From assembly GCA_963682055.1 (NCBI GenBank), contig OY821741.1, positions 12,187,697-12,251,696 on the forward strand: a stretch of 64,000 nucleotides of DNA. The letters run 5' to 3'. Below are positions 34,810-47,072 of the stretch, piece by piece. The notes beneath the pieces are model-generated. The model worked only from the letters and a program-made list of their open reading frames with translations, did not search any database and was not told the origin of the DNA. Positions within the stretch are counted from its first letter, which is position 1, and each line of letters starts with the position of its first letter. The stretch comes from Primula veris. Lineage: Eukaryota; Streptophyta; Magnoliopsida; Ericales; Primulaceae. Made by a program: the position numbers and the translations under genes.

Positions 34810-36189
34810 TGTTGGAAAACATGTTTTTAACATGGGTGTTCCGAATGGTCAGGGACCATCTTTGAGTCAATATTCAATGCGACAACTCAGATTTTCTGAA
34901 GCCGTACTCAAAGCGTTTGAGTAGCTCGTGTGACGAGCTTCGCAACGGTATATCGCATGACCTATTCGGAGAATGGATGTAAATGATAATTGGACTCGAA
35001 GGTTAGTACTCGAAAGAGAAATAAAAACAAATGCTGAAAAATGAAAAAGGAGATGGGATTTAAACCATGAGGGTTATCCCACATAGTGAAATCATGAGTG
35101 ATTTTTACAATATATATACAAGTCCATCCTATGTAGTTGTTAAACTATCATGTCCACATACCCATGAGTGTGTTAGTGTGTACCACACGCGTGCGCTCGT
35201 TCGGGTCTCGGGACGCGGGCCTTGAGATTTGGGATTTGGGGAATGTATTGGATCTTGTACTAAACTGAAAAAGGGACTTGTATATTTACAAAAGCAGTCC
35301 CTAAAGTTCCAGCAAGGTTGTAACTCCTGCAATAATGGAGGCGGATTCTGGGGATGTAACTCACAGAATTGAATGACCACATTAAAGGCTGCGGTTTCAT
35401 GTAACTCACAGAATTGAATGACCACATTAAAGGTTGCGGTTTCAGAATCCTCTATAAGAGGCAACCTCCCCCTCTCATTTAAACTACAAATTCACTATCT
35501 CTAAAACATCATACACATTTTTTTTTCATAGCATATTAGAAACAGATAGAACCACCCACCAACAGCTCGACCTTGACTCGTCGCCAGTTTCCGGTGAGTC
35601 ATCCGAGACGTTGTACCTTGGGATCGAAACGCCAACGCAACCAGAAACATCAAGGTGGTTGGGCGAATATCGGTTAAGGGCAGACTGTTTACAGTCGCCT
35701 CATGTTTTAATTCTGTCCTTTCAATTAACGTATTTCAATTCTGTAATTTATAATATTGTCTTTTCAATTCTATCATTTTATTTCAGTATTTTAATTTGCT
35801 GTACTTAGCTGTAGCTTTTCAATTCTGTTTTACCTTTCTGTAATTTCTTTAAAGTACTATTTTATTATGTAATTTCAATTCTGTAATTTAATTCAGTAAT
35901 TAGAATAGTTTCAATTCAGTCCTGTTATTTCAATTTCAATCAGAACAGTCTGACTGTTAAGTTTATACTTTCCAGTCCGGCAGTTTCTATTTATTGCAAT
36001 TCAGTACATCAGATTATTAATTAATAATAATTTGAATAACGTTTGCTTTAATTACTTTTCAGTACCTACATGTTGTAATCAGTAATTTCTGTTCCAATTC
36101 GAAATTAATAAAGATTACACTGGTTTTGCTTATTTCTTTTTAGTCAATTAATTATTGTTTAATTGTTATTTTGTACACGGAAACCAACA
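34810..36189 (+). repeat. 5' LTR of copia element 1
   Basis: 1380 bp. It contains a 45-bp tandem duplication near 35357-35446 (the 'attgaatgaccacattaaag' unit twice) that the 3' LTR has once. CTATAAGAGG near 35452 is the likely TATA region. Confidence 0.93.
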
Positions 36190-36204
36190 ATCTTAACCGA
36201 TATT
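36190..36204 (+). other. Conserved post-LTR motif in place of a usual PBS
   Basis: ATCTTAACCGATATT directly follows the 5' LTR; element 2 has ATCTTAACCAATATT in the same place. It does not begin with TGG and does not match the initiator-Met consensus. It may pair with an internal tRNA region or a processed tRNA. No tRNA partner was identified. Confidence 0.4.
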
Positions 36205-36545
36205 CTCTGTTGTTTCTTTCGTGTATTAATTAATACAATTATTTATTTTAAAAAGAATAATACTTTTTTTCTTTCAATTCTAAATCATATTAGAATTTGA
36301 TTTACAAAGAAAAATTCCAAACAGTTTAATTTTGTTTTAGAATCTTGTTGATACCAACCTATTGGTATTCAATAAGAATTCGTTTAATCCTTTTGATATC
36401 AACTGTATTGGTATTCAATAAGGAAACAGTTTAATTTTATTGTTTAAATAAAAATTCTTTTACAAACCCAAATTTCAGTTTTGGTGTTTTGTTTATAGAA
36501 TTTATTTGTACAAGTATCTCATACGTTTTTGTGTTGTCGTTTTAG

Positions 36546-37943
36546 ATGACAACCACATCGCCTATTGAGTTGCCGATCGGAAGTGAGCATGGCCCAGTGG
36601 TTGGTGGAACTGTCCATAACACTGAGGGCGATGCGAATGTGGGGGCTAACGCCGATGACGTAGCTGCAGCGGCTGCGGCTATGGCGGATGCTACAGCCAA
36701 AGTTGAGGCTGCGGCCGAAGCAGCGGCTACGACAAAGGCCGTAGCCAAGGCTGCGGCTAAGGGCAAGGCACCGATGTATTCGGCTGTGCCTACTTTGCCA
36801 ACTTCTCATCTGGAGAAATCGGAAAAATTAAGGGGAGATAACTTCAAACGTTGGCAGCAAAAGATGCTGTTTTATCTCACCACTTTGAATCTGACCAGGT
36901 TTCTTAAGGACACTGCTCCCATCCTAAGCGAGGACGATCTGGATGAGCAGTTGTTCTCTGCGGTTGAGGCATGGAGACATGCCGACTACCTATGCAAGAA
37001 CTATATCCTGTGTGCTCTAGATGACACGATGTTTAGTGTTTTCGAACCCAAAGCTACTGGAAAGGAGCTGTGGGAAACTCTCAAAAATAAGTACAAAGTG
37101 AATAACGCTGGCACAAAGAGATTTGTTGTCACGGACTTTCACGAGTACCGTATGACTGACAGCAGGGGTGTCATGGAGCAAGTTGAGGAGCTCCAACTCA
37201 TTTACCATCGCCTTGAGGCTGAGGGGCTAGTGATTAATGAGCCTTTCCAGGTGGCACTCATGATTGAGAAATTGCCACCGTTTTGGAAGGAAATGAGGCT
37301 GGAGGGGCTCATTGAGAAGCTCAATATTGAGGTGAGCAACGGTCACTCCGTAAGGAGAGTCGGTGGTGCTAACATCCCGATGGCAAAGGCCAATGTGGTC
37401 GAAAGCTCCAACGTCAAACGGAAATGTTTTGACAACGGAAGCAGTGCTGTTGTCGTAAAGAAATTTGCGGGAACCTGCTTTGTGTGTAACAGGACCGGCC
37501 ATCGTGTCACAGATTGTTATGACAATAAAGTCACTGTTAAGCCTAAGCCCCCCCCGAGGAACTTCAAAGGCAAGGGGAAAAGGAAAGCTCCAGCTCAGGC
37601 ACATCTGGCCGTGGGAGGACGAGATAATGACCACTTTACTGCTGTGGTATCTGAGGTGAATCTCGTGGGGATCAACCCCAAAGAGTGGTGGCTGGATACC
37701 GGCACCACAAGGCACATCTGCTCTAATCGGTGGATGTTTAAGACCTATGAGACGGTAGAGGGAGAAAGCTGCTTCACAGGAAATTCTGCTACTTCCAAGG
37801 TGGAAGGAAAAGGAACGGTGGTAATGAACATGACCTCTGGGAAAGAGCTGAGGTTGACTGAGGTGCTCCATGTTCCGGATATCCGTAAGAATCTGGTATC
37901 CGGATCTGTGATGGTGAAAAACGGGTTCAAGCTGGTTTTTTAA
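36546..37943 (+). pseudogene. Copia element 1 gag and protease segment
   Basis: 465 codons from an ATG at 36546. Residues about 20-75 form an Ala-rich leader. The gag body has [19 protein letters not shown] and [12 protein letters not shown]. The CCHC knuckle [14 protein letters not shown] lies at residues 311-324 (37476-37517), followed by a basic [16 protein letters not shown] stretch. The protease motif WWLDTGT has its catalytic Asp at 37695-37697. The frame closes at a TAA (37941-37943) where element 2 has a Glu codon. Relative to element 2, about 30 bp are deleted in frame near 37288, between similar GGAAG-type sequences. Before the stop the protease catalytic triad is intact. Confidence 0.93.
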
Positions 37944-39218
37944 TCTGACAAAATTTTAATCACCAAAAATGGTGTCTATGTAGGCCGTGGCTATATGACC
38001 AACGGCATGTTTAAGTTAAACGTAGGGACACCTGCTCCCAATAAAGGTGCTAAAACTGAGGCTAGCACTAGCAATGTAATGACTGTTTCCTAAGAGGCCA
38101 ATAAAAATTCTAATTTTACTTATTTATTTGAGTCATTTCATTTGTGGCATGGTAGATTAGGTCACGTGAATTATAATTCGTTAAAGAAATTAATATCACT
38201 AAAACTAATACCAAATTTCGTCTTTAATAAGCAACACAAATGTGAGATTTGTGTAAAGGCAAAATTAACGAAATCATCGTTTCAACATATTGAACGAGAA
38301 AGTGAACCTTTCGGTCTAATACACACGGATGTATGTGACTTAAAGTTTATACAAACACGAGGAGGCAAAAAGTACTTTATCACATTTATAGATGATTGTA
38401 CTAAATACTGTTATATTTACTTAATGAGAAGTAAAGACGAAGCAGTAGAGAAATTCGCTATTTATAAGATCTAAGTTGAAAATCAACTCAATAGAAAAAT
38501 TAAAACATTGAGAAGTGATAGAGGCAGTGAATTTGAATCACCGTTTGAGCAAATATGCGCTGAAAGCGGCATTATACATCAAACCACAGCCCCATACACT
38601 CCCGAGCAAAATGGGGTTGCTGAGCGTAAAAATAGAACGCTAAAGGAAATTATGAATACTATGCTAATCAGTTCTGGGTTACCCCAGAACATGTGGGGGG
38701 AAGCGATACTTTCCGCAAACTATGTTTTAAACAAGTTACCACATAAGAAGCGAGATAAGACTCCATATGAATTATGGAAAGGTCATCAACCCAATTATAA
38801 GAACCTGTGGGTTTGGGGTTGTCTCGCAAAGGTCCTAGTTCCCACTCCTAAGAGGATGAGAATTGGTCCTAAAACGGTGGACTGTGTGTTCATCGGATAT
38901 GCACATAACAGTAGCGCATATCGGTTTCTCGTACACAAGTCGGACAATCCCGATATGCACGTAGATACGTATATGGAAAGCCGAGAGGCCTCTTTCTTTG
39001 AACATATCTTTTCCTGTAAATTACCTACAACTGTACCAAATCAAGAGTTGAACAGTGAAGGAAATGTGGGGGCAAGTGAACCGACAGAGGAAGAGGAAGA
39101 GGCTCGGTGTAGCAAAAGGGCAAGGAAGGAAACTTCTTTTGGACCTGATTTCTTGACCTTCATGGTTGAAGGCGAACCGGTGACATATAAACAAGATATG
39201 TCAACACCGGATTCCTAA
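37944..39218 (+). pseudogene. Copia element 1 integrase segment
   Basis: Integrase inserts the cDNA copy. Visible are the HHCC module (LWHGRLGHVNYNSL, then CEIC, 38139-38262), the first catalytic Asp in HTDVCDLKF (about 38325), the second in RSDRGSEFE (about 38511-38537) and the Glu in EQNGVAERKNR (about 38605). The C-terminal FIGYAHNSSAYRF block follows near 38890. Stops lie at 38091-38093, 38472-38474 (splitting the catalytic core) and 39216-39218. The acidic linker EEEEEA near 39090 leads into RT. Confidence 0.92.
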
Positions 39219-40651
39219 TATTGGGAAGAAGCTATCCAAAATGAGATTGAATCAATCATGCAAAACCACACTTGGGAACTAGTGGATCTTCCGCCAGGAT
39301 GTAAGCCCCTAGGTCACAAGTGGATCTTTAAGAGGAAGTTAAGGCGAGACTTGTAGTAAAAGGCTTCAGGCAAACTGAAGGTGTCGATTATTTTGACACG
39401 TATGCTCCTGTCTCCCGGAAAACGTCTATCCGAATCGTCATTGCTCTCGCAGCTTTGTTTGATATGGAAATACATCAAATGGATGTAAAGACGGCGTTTC
39501 TAATTGGAGAACTGGAAGAAGAAATTTACATGGAACAACCGGAAGGGTTTGTAGTTCCTGGTAAAGAGCACCAAGTGTGCAAACTTGTAAAGTCTCTATA
39601 TGGACTCAAACAAGTGCCAAAGCAATGGCACGAGAAGTTTGATAGAATTAGGCTATCAAACGGTTTTCGCATTAATGAGTGTGATAAATGTGTCTACACT
39701 AAAGGAAGTGGAAGAGACTGTGTCGTAGTCTGTCTCTATGTGGATGACATGATTATAATTGGGAGTACTGATAGAATCAGCTCCACAAAGAAAATATTGT
39801 CACAACACTTCGATATGAAGGATCTGGGTATAACTGATGTAATAATTGGTATGAAGATTACCAAAACATCAGAGGGGTATGCCTTGTTACAAAGTCACTA
39901 TGTTAAACAAGTATTAGACAAGTTTGACAAGGACAGTAAGGCGATGTCTAGAACCCCAATTGAGTTCAACTGTAACCTGAAAAAGAATTTAGGTAAGAGT
40001 GTGAATCAATTGGAATTCTCTTGAGTCATAGGCAGTCTCATGTATATAATGAATTGCACTAGACCAGACATAGCAAACTCAGTGAGTAGACTGAGTAGGT
40101 ACACCAGCAATCCGAATGAGAAACACTGGAAGACCATAATGAAACTTGTCAGATATATGAGGTTTTTAGCCGATTACGGGCTGCACTATACCAGATATCC
40201 AGCGGTACTGGAAGGGTACACAGATGCAAACTGGATATCAGACTCCAATAGCACAAGGTCCATGAGTGGATATGTGTTTATAATGGGAGGAGCTGCTGTG
40301 TTTTGGAGATCCACCAAACAGACGTGTATTGCAAGGTCAACTATGGAATCTGAATTCATAGTGTTAGAATTAGCAACCGAAGAGGCAGACTGGCTGAGAA
40401 GTCTTCTGGAAGGAATTCTAATTTGGCCAAAACCTGTTCCCGCAATAAGCATGCATTGTGATAGTCAATCAACTATTGCGCGGACTCAGGATCATATGTA
40501 TAATGGAAAGTCTCGACATATACGTCGGAGACATAAATCCGTAAGGGAATTGTTATCCAACGGTGTGGTCTCCTTAGATTTCGTGAGATCAAAGGAAAAT
40601 ATAGCGGATCCATTAACAAAAGGCTTGACTCAAGTAGGAGTCGAGACGTAA
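39219..40651 (+). pseudogene. Copia element 1 reverse transcriptase and RNase H
   Basis: RT blocks: WEEAIQNEIESIMQNHTWEL, GHKWIFKRK, then a 28-bp deletion near 39342 (compared with element 2) that shifts the frame. Next come DYFDTYAPVSRK, MDVKTAFLIGELEEEIYMEQ, LVKSLYGLKQ, the catalytic LYVDDMII (39734-39757) and KDLG. A TGA at 40022-40024 interrupts before [15 protein letters not shown]. RNase H follows with [23 protein letters not shown] and the tail [11 protein letters not shown], closing at 40651. All RNase H acidic residues appear present. Confidence 0.94.
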
Positions 40652-41248
40652 TCGAACGGAATGGGATTAAAGCCCATTAAATTGGTGGCACCCCCATAGG
40701 CAACCCAACCTAAACGGAATCTTTCCTGCTAAGTTCAAAGGGAAACTGAACTGTGAGGGCAGCCGAACAAAGCACTCGGGAACCTGTAGTTCCCAGCCCA
40801 TTTCCGCGATGACAGAGTGATAGACTTGTACCGTTGTAAGGGTGAGCTTGAGGCTCTTAATGATACAAGTAACTCGACGGTCGAGTAAGGCGAGTCAGGA
40901 CACCTTCGACTTGGAACCACCTATAACGAGTGTATAAAGCCGGTACCATGTGATGAGCTTGGGCTAAATCACTAGAGTACCCAGTTGAAGTTACCAAGGC
41001 AGTCCAGGCCAAATATGGACAACAATTAAAGGACCTAGTACATGGGTAGAAAGGGCACTGTGCGGGTATCATTATGGGATACACAAAGCTAAAGGGTTCA
41101 AAGCATTTATGCTACCTAATAGCAGTATTCCGGATGAAACTACACTACGGCAGGTTCAAGGCGCGTGCTACCTGACCTTAGGCAGTGAACTTTTGCGGTT
41201 CTCTTAATTTGCATTTAGGGCATGGGCTTTCGAGCCAATTGCATTCAT
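40652..41248 (+). other. Long 3' untranslated region of copia element 1
   Basis: About 600 bp between the RNase H stop and the polypurine tract, well conserved in element 2 (51270-51814), including 'ggaaccacctataacgagtg' and 'ccaattgcattcatg'. It has no sense frame. An antisense frame of 61 codons (40735-40920) has a same-length counterpart in element 2. Confidence 0.7.
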
Positions 41249-41257
41249 GTGGGGGAT

Positions 41258-42616
41258 TGTTGGAAAACATGTTTTTAACATGGGTGTTCCGAATGGTCAA
41301 GGGACCATCTTTGAGTCAATATTCAATGCGACAACTCAGATTTTCTGAAGCCGTACTCAAAGCGTTTGAGTAGCTCGTGTGACGAGCTTTGCAACGGTAT
41401 ATCGCATGACCTATTCGGAGAATGGGTGTGAATGATAATTGGACTCGAAGGTTGGTACTCGAAAGAGAAATAAAAACAAATGCTGAAAAATGGAAAAGGA
41501 GATGGGATTTAAACCATGAGGGTTATCCCACATAGTGAAATCATGAGTGATTTTTACAATATAAATACAAGTCCATCCCATTTAGTTGTTAAACTATCAT
41601 GTCCACATACCCATGAGTGTGTTAGTGTGTACCACACACGTGCGCGCTCGCTCGGGTCTCGGGACTCGGGCCTCGGGTCGCAGGACGCGGGCCTTGGGAT
41701 TTGGGATTTGGGATTTGGGGAATGTCTTTGGTCTTGGGTCTTGTACTAAACTGAAAAAGGCACTTTTGTATATTTACAAAAGCAGTTCCTAAAGTTCCAG
41801 CAAGGTTGTAACTCCTGCAATAATGGAGGCGGATTCTGGGGATATAATCCCAGAATTGAATGACCACATTAAAGGTCGTGGTTTCAGAATCCTCTATAAG
41901 AGGCAGCCTCCCCCTCTCATTCAAACTACAAATTAACTATCTCTAAAACAGCATACACATTTTTTTTCATAGCATATTAGAAACAGAGAGAACCACCCAC
42001 CAACAGCTCAACATTGACTCGTCACCAGTTTTCGGCGAGTCATCCGAGACGTTGTACCTTGGGATCGAAGCGCCAACGCAACTAGAAAAATCAAGGTGGT
42101 TGGGCGAATATCGGTTAAGGGCAGACTGTTTACAATCGCCTCGTCTTTTAATTCTGTCCTTTCAATTAACGTATTTCAATTCTGTAATTTATAATATTAT
42201 CTTTTCAATTCTGTCATTTTATTTCAGTATTTTAATTTGCTGTACTTAGCTGTAGTTTTTCAATTCTGTTTTACCTTTCTGTAATTTCTTTAAATTACTG
42301 TTTTACTCTGTAATTTAATTCAGTAATTAGAATAGTTTCAATTCAGTCCTGTTATTTCAATTTCAATCAGAACAGTCCGGCTGTTAAGTTTATACTTTCC
42401 AGTCCGGCAGTTTCTATTTATTGAAATTCACTACATCAGATTATTAATTAATAATAATCTGAATAACGTTTGCTTTAATTACTTTTCAGTAACTACATGT
42501 TGTAATCAGTAATTTCCGGTCCAATTCGAAATTAATAAAGATTACACTGGTTTTGCTTATTTCTTTTTAGTCCATTAATTATTGTTTAATTGTTATTTCG
42601 TACACGGAAACCAACA
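41258..42616 (+). repeat. 3' LTR of copia element 1
   Basis: 1359 bp, collinear with the 5' LTR. It differs by extra GGGTCTCGGG/GGGATTT short repeats near 41655-41735, loss of the 45-bp duplication, and scattered substitutions. Polyadenylation-region landmarks are shared. Confidence 0.93.
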
Positions 42617-42621
42617 ATTAA

Positions 42622-43125
42622 TACTTTTCACAAGTCATAATACAATGTCTCTTCCCTTTGGTAACTAGGAAATCATGCATGTTTCTTAGAATTAGTACCA
42701 CGTCTTACAACATTAACAAAGGCCTTTTCACCAAAGTTTGTATTAAACCAAATCACAATTTAGTTCAGCAATTGCAACTATTAGGCTCTGTTCCTTCATA
42801 GAAAGTCAATAATATACGTTTCCATTTTTTAGGAAAAAAGAAATAGTTCACCTTGAGAGTAGCCGAAATGTAAATAAGTTCTTCTGGTTGTAAAGTTTGA
42901 ATGATTTCTGCATCTGAAGACATTAGTATAATCTCATGTCTGTGAAATACACTTGATAAAAGAACCAAATGATTTACAATTAACATTTACATAAATCTTG
43001 TTTACTATTTTATACCGTGTGTGACTATGTCAACCAGTTAAAATTTAAAACCAAACAGATGCGGGTGAACGCTACTGGTAACTTCCCTTTATTTAGTCAA
43101 AAATAAAATTAATAACTTTGGTGTA
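42622..43125. other. Flank of copia element 1, no recognised gene
   Basis: A minus-strand 73-codon frame (42765-42986) contains SSDAEIIQTLQPEELIYISATLKV, which looks protein-like, but I cannot assign it. Nothing else seen. Confidence 0.3.
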
Positions 43126-43130
43126 AAGTG

Positions 43131-43386
43131 AGGGATGGCAATTGGACCCTTTTATATCCGGATCCGACCGTTCCGACCCGACCGGATCGGACCCATTCGG
43201 ATCCTAAAAGTTGGTTTGGACTCTATTGACACAATGGATCGTTGGATCAGATTTAATACATTTCTTTCGGATCTTTGGATCTTTCGGACCGAGAGGGATC
43301 ATATTGGACTCTGAAATTTTATTGTTCGGATCGGACCTGGTCCGATCGGATCGGATCTTTCCGGATCCGATCCGTTTTCCATCCCT
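43131..43386. mobile_element. 256-bp MITE rich in GGATCCGA
   Basis: Terminal inverted repeats AGGGATGG and CCATCCCT lie at the two ends. AGTG occurs directly outside on both sides (43127-43130 and 43387-43390). The interior is dominated by CGGATC/GATCCG direct and inverted repeats. Superfamily not certain (hAT-like 8-bp duplication was not seen). Confidence 0.62.
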
Positions 43387-43389
43387 AGT

Positions 43390-45724
43390 GTTAATCAATT
43401 AATTTTTTAGGATGCCCTTTTTGATTATTTTGGTTTATTTTAATATTACTTGGTATTGGTAGAGGAAAAAATATAAATTAGTTTTTTTTTAATTAAATAG
43501 TTTAAAAACTCGACTTCGCAATCGAAAGAGCGATGATAGGCTTAAAGATAATCTGATTGTTTATGTCAAAAAAAGATATTTATCGTAATTTATCAAAAAT
43601 ATATAACTATGGAGTATTTCAAAAAAAAGTAGGTACTAGTCGAGAACAATTGTACTTAACTTTAAATTCGTAAGTAAGTTCGTTGTTTTCGTATTGTGTC
43701 CATTTTAGTAGAATTAAAAAAGTAAAACCGTTAAATCAAACTTAAAAGAGGCAAAGAGAAGAACTATACATACTGTGTAAAAGGCGATAGCCGTTTTGAA
43801 GAAATTTCATCCTGACTAAAGGAGCACCATCCTATAAATACTAGTACAAGTGTTGATTATAGCTTAAAAAATATAGTTAGTGGTTGTAATTAAGTTTGCG
43901 CAAGTTGCTATTTAAATTTTTTTAAGGGGTAATAATGCATTGCACGATTCATTATTTGACACACTTTTGAATTAAAGGAGCACCATTGAACAAGAGTGAT
44001 AGAGTTTGTATTATTTAGTAAAACTTAAGCAAACTGAAACATACTACATATAATCCAAATCATACAAAGGTACGAGAGACACCAACATGTTTAATCTAAT
44101 TGATATTTAAACTATCTTTGATCTAATTAGAAATTGAAGGACTTAAAAAATATTCTAAATACATCAAAGACTATAAAGTATTAAGAGATGGTAATTGGGT
44201 GCACATTCTTATCAACTTTAATCAAGTAACATGTTTGGTCTACCAAATACATCAACTTTTTTTTGTATTTATTCGATATCGAATTTGAATTATATCTTTA
44301 TGTTGGTGGAGGAGGATATTGATAAGTTATGTCATTAACTATATATTCTTTTTCCATTCAACAAATTTAGTAACTTGGTATTCCTGTTCTTTTTATTAAA
44401 TCGTATATTTTGTGTGTGAAGTATATATTATGATTTAGTTGGAACATATGTTATATCGGACATAAGTCCATATTTAATCTTGTTTTTAGGCATATATTGA
44501 AGTCCATCTAAAACTAAGTAAAATTGTTTTTAGGCATAAAACTTTTCTCCATAATTACATTAATCTTATACGGGAATATCTTAGTGTAGATCGCGGACAA
44601 TATTAAGATTTACTAAGACTATACGGACCATAATTGTAACTGTTTACAAGTAGACACGTCGATAATACGAGCATAGTTTGTCATAATATTTTAGAAAAAG
44701 TGTTTGCTTGAAGGGTTTTTATAATATATATAGAAATAACATTAATTTTACTCAAGATACCTTAGTGTGGATCAAAATACATACTCGTATCTTTGTATTC
44801 TTAAGGTGTTTGGAGTAAATTGTTAGATTTTGATGTATTATGTATCAATATTAAGATTTATTAAAACTTGAAGAACCATTAGTATAGTTATTTGTAATTT
44901 ATTTGTAAGTTAACTCATTAATGTTGTTTATTTGTAAGTTGACAGCAAAATAAAACAAGTCTTTTTTAGTACAAGATGGAAACTTGGTTATTATAGCTTA
45001 AAAGTATTACGTTTTTTTTTAGATTGCTCAATCAAATGCAATCCAAAGTAAAAGCTTAATTTGACCTTATAAGCAAGTACATAATTTACATTGCCTTTAT
45101 GACCATTTTTTATTACTACTTGACTTCAATTACATAAATGTCATATATACTTTTTTTTTAAAATAACACATAATTTCTAATGTGATTTAGGACTTACTGT
45201 GATCACTGCAATTAATAAACAACATACTCTCACTTGGAACTGTTAATGTGCATTTACACTGCAATTTATGAATAAAAGCATCACCTAAACATGCAAAATA
45301 TGTGGTGGATAACGTAAGTTCCAATTATCATCAAACGTGTAGGACTTTGTCCATTGTTAAGAAATCCGTTAAAAAAAATATTCAAGCTGGATTAGCTACA
45401 TACATATTGAAATACATAGCAAGAAAAAAATGTTGGAAAACAAATGATTGTCATAGATTGAATGTTTTTTAATTGGTGGTTACTAATTATAATCCTTGTA
45501 GCCGTATAACCACATACATTGCATACATCATATTGATGTCCATTTGTTCTTTCTACCTTTAAGCACAAAACGCGATCCATATCCCATTTCCTTTCATCAT
45601 ATGTTGAAATAAAATGACATTTGCATAAAAATTCGGCCTACTTTCGGCCTAAATATTGACACATGTATATTAATACTAAACACAACAAAGCTGTTTTACT
45701 TCATTTATATCAATTACAAATGTT
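43390..45724. other. Noncoding sequence with pieces duplicated elsewhere in the window
   Basis: 43848-44035 resembles 53147-53330, and 45415-45729 resembles 60455-60750. No gene was recognised; AT-rich elsewhere. Confidence 0.5.
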
Positions 45725-45729
45725 GATTA

Positions 45730-46884
45730 TGTTGGAAAGACCATGGTAAACATGGTTTTTTTCGAATGGTCACATGACCATATTTGAGTCAAAATTCCAA
45801 GCGACAGCCGTTGTCTTTTGACACCATACTCAAAATGCTTAAATAGATGGTATGACAAGTTTTGTAACGGTATGTCGCATGAACTATTCGGAGAATGGGA
45901 GTAGATGGTATGACAAGGTTCGTAACGGTATGTCGCATGACTTATTCGGAGAATGAGAGTGAATGGAAATTTGCGTCAAAAATTGGGGTTGAGAAAGAGG
46001 AAAACTCTTAATGCTGTAAAATGGATTAAATGGAGATAACTCATTGGGAATTGTCCCACATTGGAAATTGAACAGTCATTTTTACAATATATATACAAAG
46101 CTATCCCGTGTGGATATTAAGTTGTGTGTCCACATACAAATGTGTGTACCACACGCGTCGGGAGCGCTTGCTCGTCGGACGCCCTTGCTCGTCAGGACAG
46201 AAAAGAAGTTTTGTATAAATAACATGATTGGTCCTGTAAGCTTTCAGCAAAGCTGTAACTATTGCAATGAATATGAATTCATTGCAGAGTTAATAATGCA
46301 GTTTCGAATTTCGAAAAACTGACAGTATTAAAGTGTGACTTTAATGGTGGAGATAATCAACAGCCTATAAATAGGCAGACCCTCCATAGGTCAAAACACA
46401 ATGGTAATTTATTCTGAAACACAATGGTAAACCCAACATCTCGACCTTGACTCGTCGCCAGTTTCCATATTTTGAAACACAACATTCTGCTTTTACCTTT
46501 CTGTAATTTATTTAAAGTACTGTTTTAATTATGTAATTTAATTCTGTAATTAGAATAGTTTTATTTCAATCCTGTATTTTATTTACAGAAACAGTCCAGC
46601 AGTTTAGTAATATACTATTCTGTCTAGCAGTTTCTTTTAATTAACAAACAGTCCAGCAGTTTAGTTTTATACAATTCTGTCGACAGTTTCGTTTAATTAC
46701 AAATCAATCCAACAGTTTAATAACTTATATTATTCTGTCTGGAATTTTATTTATTTGCATTTACATTCTGCAAGTGTCAGAATATTGTAATAGAATCACG
46801 TTCCGTTTAATAGAAATAAAATTGTTTATTTCTTTTTAGTCCTTGCACTTTAAATTATTGCTTTTATGTACACCAAAACCAACA
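45730..46884 (+). repeat. 5' LTR of copia element 2
   Basis: 1155 bp, shorter than its partner because the leader region after the TATA box is largely deleted and rearranged (about 46400-46495). It has a short local duplication near 45850-45945 ('gtatgacaag..cgtaacggtatgtcgcatga'). TATAAATA at 46366-46373. Confidence 0.9.
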
Positions 46885-47072
46885 ATCTTAACCAATATTA
46901 TTTTTGGTTTGTGTACTGTTTTACTTTTTATTTTTTAAATTAAAAGAAATAGTGATTCTTCCGCTACAATTCTAGTTTTAGAATATTTTGTAGCAAAGGA
47001 AAATTGCTAGAGTTGTTTTATTTTGTTTTTTGGTATTTAAACTGTGCTCGAGAAAATACCAACCAGTTTCGT

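Larger units (their letters stand above)
34810..42616 (+). mobile_element. Copia element 1 (full-length, defective)
   Basis: The two LTRs (34810-36189 and 41258-42616) begin TGTTGG and end CCAACA. Flanks are GTTAA (34805-34809) and ATTAA (42617-42621), a target duplication with one mismatch. The order gag, protease, integrase, RT, RNase H is Ty1/copia. A polypurine tract GTGGGGGAT (41249-41257) precedes the 3' LTR. At least five stops or frameshifts interrupt the polyprotein. It is the same family as element 2 at 45.7-53.1 kb. Confidence 0.95.

Noticed and set aside
36519..36809. Antisense frames, Ala- or Ser/Arg-rich, over the gag leader of copia element 1
   Set aside because: Shadows of the Ala-rich gag coding sequence; the sense frame has a proper copia gag context.
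37227..37871. 214-codon antisense frame in copia element 1
   Set aside because: Lies fully opposite a recognisable gag/protease frame and has no domain; its counterpart in element 2 is broken up.
43204..43402. Opposite-strand frames within the 256-bp MITE
   Set aside because: Arise from GGATCCGA inverted repeats with Arg/Ser/Asp runs; the terminal repeats explain the segment.
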